Source: JACMLD01 sp039916305 (lineage in GTDB: Bacteria > Bacteroidota > Bacteroidia > Chitinophagales > Chitinophagaceae). From it: DNA of 64,000 bases. Under the pieces are notes generated by a model. The model did not search any database, had not been told where the DNA came from, and saw only the letters and a program-made list of their open reading frames with translations. A program made the translations under genes and the position numbers. The stretch is taken from contig JBDSLR010000040.1 of NCBI GenBank assembly GCA_039916305.1, positions 9,418-73,417 on the forward strand. Reading direction: 5' to 3'. Of this stretch, positions 61,700-64,000 are shown piece after piece. Each line of letters opens with the position of its first letter. The stretch's first letter is position 1.

Positions 61700-62437
61700 T
61701 CAGATTTCTTTTTCTATAAGTCCCAATTGCTCTACTGCAATCTGCGCTGCAATCTGGCTGGCGTCTTTTTTATTGTATGCTTTTCCCTGTGCTAACAATG
61801 CACCGTCAACAACAGCGCCGATGGTAAAAAGTCTTCGGCCACCTTCTATGCGTTCATCCAGGGTTTCAAATTCCAGGTTCTTGCCATTTTTATTGGCCCA
61901 GCCGTAAAGTTTGTTTTTGTGGTTTATCTCCAGCAATTCCAAATCATCCATAAATAAATGCGGAAGAATAAGCCGCTCCATTACCCACAATTTAGTTTTA
62001 CTGTAACCCTTGTCTAAATAAACGGCGCCCACAACTGCTTCCAGTGTATTGCCGAAAATCTGGCTGATGCGGAGCGAATTATCAAACTTATTAAAATTGG
62101 TGATTTTTTTCAATCCCATCTTTAATGCAATTTCATTTAAGGTGGTCCGGTTAACCATCTTGCTTCGCATCTCAGTTAAGAAACCTTCTTCTTTATAGGG
62201 ATATTTTTTAAAAAGAAAATCTGCAACAATACCGCTCAATATGGCATCGCCCAGGTACTCCAGGCGTTCATTATTTTCATCAGCCATTTCTTTTACGGAG
62301 CGATGCGTAAGCGCGGCTTTGTACAAAGAGGTATTACCTGGTGTAAACCCAAGTACATTGCGCAATTGTTTTTTAAACGAAGGCGCTTTTTCACTGCCGG
62401 GAAGAAATCTGTCTAGGAATGATGCCACAAGTTGCAA
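61700..62437 (-). CDS. rnc: Ribonuclease III
   Basis: 245 residues. It cleaves double-stranded RNA, including rRNA precursors. The RNase III domain (about 25-165) carries the signature NERLEYLGDAILS with its acidic metal-binding residues and the second site LEAVVGAVYLDKG. A double-stranded RNA-binding domain follows (about 170-245; NKLYGWANKNGKNLEFETL, AYNKKDASQIAAQIA). The last gene of acpP-fabF-rnc, 99 bases after fabF; this order is common in Bacteroidota. Confidence 0.95.
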   Translation of the reverse strand: MQLVASFLDRFLPGSEKAPSFKKQLRNVLGFTPGNTSLYKAALTHRSVKEMADENNERLEYLGDAILSGIVADFLFKKYPYKEEGFLTEMRSKMVNRTTLNEIALKMGLKKITNFNKFDNSLRISQIFGNTLEAVVGAVYLDKGYSKTKLWVMERLILPHLFMDDLELLEINHKNKLYGWANKNGKNLEFETLDERIEGGRRLFTIGAVVDGALLAQGKAYNKKDASQIAAQIAVEQLGLIEKEI

Positions 62438-62536
62438 GCTACAATATTTAATACGATAATGAAGACGCCCACAGGATTAAACCAGTTGCTTTCTGATTAA
62501 TGAAAAACCGTGTGACTACAATTCTTTTGGTTGGGT

Positions 62537-63787
62537 TTATTGGTACTTTTTTACAATCACCGCTGCGTTATGGCCGCCAAAGCCAAATGTGTTACTTAAA
62601 GCGGCTCTTACTACACGTTTCTGCGCCTTGTTAAAAGTGAAATTAAGCTGGGGGTCAAGTAGGGGATCGTCAGTAAAATGGTTGATGGTTGGGGGGATAA
62701 TATCGTGCACGGTACTTTTTATGCAGGCAATGGCTTCAATTACACCCGCCGCGCCCAGGCAATGCCCGGTCATGGATTTTGTGGAGCTGATATTAAGCTT
62801 GTATGCATGGGCTCCAAAAACCTGGGTGATGGCTTTTGCTTCGGCGCCGTCTCCCAAGGGCGTAGAAGTGCCATGGGTATTAATATAGTCAATGTCTTCG
62901 GGCTTCATATTGGCATCTTCCAGTGCGGCCAGCATTACATTCCTGGCGCCCAAACCATCAGGATGCGGGGCAGTAATATGGTACGCATCTGCAGTAGCAC
63001 CGCCCCCGGCAATTTCGCAATAGATTCTGGCGCCACGGGCGAGGGCATTATCCAGTGTTTCCAAAACAATTATACCACCGGCTTCTCCCATTACAAAACC
63101 ATCCCGGTCTTTATCGTAGGGCCGGCTGGCTGTTTTAGGGTCATCGTTCCGTTCGCTCATGGCTTTCATGGCATTAAAACCGCCAATACCGGCTTCAATA
63201 ATAACGGATTCGCTGCCTCCTGATAAGATAATGTCAGCTTTGCCGAGGCGCAGCAGGTTAAATGCCTCAATAATAGCGTTGGTGCTGGTGGCACAGGCAC
63301 TTACCACGGCAAAGTTGGGACCACGCAGGTTGTGCCGCATAGAAATGTGCCCTGCAGCAATATCCAGTATCATTTTTGGGATGAAAAAAGGGCTGAAACG
63401 GGGAGTACCGTCGCCACGGGCAAATTCTGCCACTTCGTTCTGGAAAGTGTTGATACCGCCAATACCGCTGCCAAATACAACACCTGCCCTGTCCGGATTA
63501 ATATTGTCTTTGTTTAGACCGGCATCGGCCATGGCCTGATCACTGGCTACCAGGCCAAACTGGGTAAAACGGTCAATTTTGCGGGCCTCTTTCCGGTCCA
63601 TGAACTGAACCGGATCAAAGTTTTTAACTTCGCAGGCAAAGCGGGTTTTAAACTTTGAGGCGTCAAAAAGGGTAATAAAATCTGCGCCGGATACACCGTT
63701 AATCAATGCATTCCAATATTCATCAGCATTATTTCCGATTGGCGTTAGCGCACCTATACCAGTAACAACTACTCGTTTTAACTCCAT
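62537..63787 (-). CDS. fabF: 3-oxoacyl-ACP synthase II
   Basis: 416 residues, normal. It condenses malonyl-ACP with acyl-ACP in fatty acid elongation. Thiolase fold with the Cys-His-His triad: Cys in VVSACATSTNAI, His in NTHGTSTPLGDG and His in KSMTGHCLGAAG; the gatekeeper-end motif FGFGGHNAAVIVKK closes the protein. It lies 107 bases downstream of acpP, whose product is its substrate carrier, with an inverted repeat in between. Confidence 0.97.
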   Translation of the reverse strand: MELKRVVVTGIGALTPIGNNADEYWNALINGVSGADFITLFDASKFKTRFACEVKNFDPVQFMDRKEARKIDRFTQFGLVASDQAMADAGLNKDNINPDRAGVVFGSGIGGINTFQNEVAEFARGDGTPRFSPFFIPKMILDIAAGHISMRHNLRGPNFAVVSACATSTNAIIEAFNLLRLGKADIILSGGSESVIIEAGIGGFNAMKAMSERNDDPKTASRPYDKDRDGFVMGEAGGIIVLETLDNALARGARIYCEIAGGGATADAYHITAPHPDGLGARNVMLAALEDANMKPEDIDYINTHGTSTPLGDGAEAKAITQVFGAHAYKLNISSTKSMTGHCLGAAGVIEAIACIKSTVHDIIPPTINHFTDDPLLDPQLNFTFNKAQKRVVRAALSNTFGFGGHNAAVIVKKYQ

Positions 63788-63818
63788 AACAGACTTTGCG
63801 GGATTAATTAAGTGATAA

Positions 63819-63854
63819 ATCCGCCTTCCCTGCTTACGCTGATGAAAGGCGGAT
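63819..63854. promoter_or_regulatory. Inverted repeat between acpP and fabF
   Basis: ATCCGCCTT at 63819-63827 and AAGGCGGAT at 63846-63854 form a 9-bp stem with an 18-base loop in the intercistronic region. No T-run follows on the minus strand, so it is more likely an mRNA processing or stability element, or a weak attenuator, than a full terminator. Confidence 0.45.
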
Positions 63855-63894
63855 CATTCGTTCATTAGTTCCTCTATACAAGTCGGAAAAAGTC

Positions 63895-64000
63895 TTACTT
63901 GGCGTGTTCTTCCAAATAAGCAACAGCCTGTCCAACAGTAGTAATCGTTTCGGCCTGCTCATCCGGAATAGAAATATTGAATTCCTTTTCGAATTCCATA
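63895..64000 (-). CDS. acpP: Acyl carrier protein, C-terminal part
   Basis: The gene enters from the right edge; the last 35 codons are visible. They read MEFEKEFNISIPDEQAET and TTVGQAVAYLEEHAK, the helix III-IV end of a standard acyl carrier protein. The phosphopantetheine serine (DSL motif) and the start are outside the window; the Met seen here is internal (ELIMEFEKEF in homologues). It carries acyl chains for fatty acid synthesis and leads the acpP-fabF-rnc cluster. Confidence 0.93.
   Translation of the reverse strand, partial: MEFEKEFNISIPDEQAETITTVGQAVAYLEEHAK

Overview
The window is chromosomal DNA from a member of the Bacteroidota, most likely family Chitinophagaceae. The evidence is gliding/type IX secretion genes (gldKLMN, gldFG), several proteins ending in type A T9SS sorting domains, a MurF-Alr fusion, an acpP-fabF-rnc cluster, and promoter-like TAnnTTTG boxes next to start codons. 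No rRNA, tRNA, CRISPR array, phage or insertion sequence was found. The left edge cuts a YyaL-type gene and the right edge cuts acpP.

Layout. 0-5.6 kb: end of a YyaL-type gene, then gldK-gldL-gldM-gldN (T9SS core and motor) closed by a strong terminator. 5.7-15.1 kb: housekeeping genes (uvrC, gpmI, nadC, a SUI1-type factor), a small lipoprotein, and an ECF sigma factor followed by a protein that joins an inner-membrane helix to an outer-membrane-barrel-like domain. 15.2-29.6 kb: an Fe-S CDGSH protein, isocitrate dehydrogenase, apaG, mfd, an acetyltransferase, gldF-gldG, a TerC-type membrane protein, murF-alr and lspA. 29.7-37.7 kb: secreted and surface proteins (a lipoprotein, two T9SS cargo proteins, and a small protein that is a free-standing copy of the module preceding T9SS tails). 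37.8-39.2 kb: fumC.

39.4-54.5 kb is the accessory region. Eight co-oriented genes encode a GH29 alpha-L-fucosidase with a PA14 domain, an unclassified secreted glycosidase-like protein, a PSCyt1-DUF1549-DUF1553 cytochrome, a DUF1501 protein, a xylose-isomerase-like barrel protein, a membrane protein joining a PSCyt1 haem domain to leucine-rich repeats, a GH95-like protein with altered catalytic positions, and a metallophosphoesterase. Several carry Tat-like or lipoprotein signals. No SusC/SusD pair is present. It looks like a periplasmic fucoside or other deoxy-/methyl-sugar processing locus tied to planctomycete-type cytochromes of unknown function, and is the best candidate here for an undescribed system.

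54.6-64 kb returns to core metabolism: a crotonase, a free-standing B12-binding methylmalonyl-CoA mutase subunit, gltX, a possible small RNA, iscA-type and iscS genes, methylmalonyl-CoA epimerase, another T9SS cargo protein, rnc, fabF and the 3' end of acpP. Intergenic spacers hold at least two families of small palindromic repeats.
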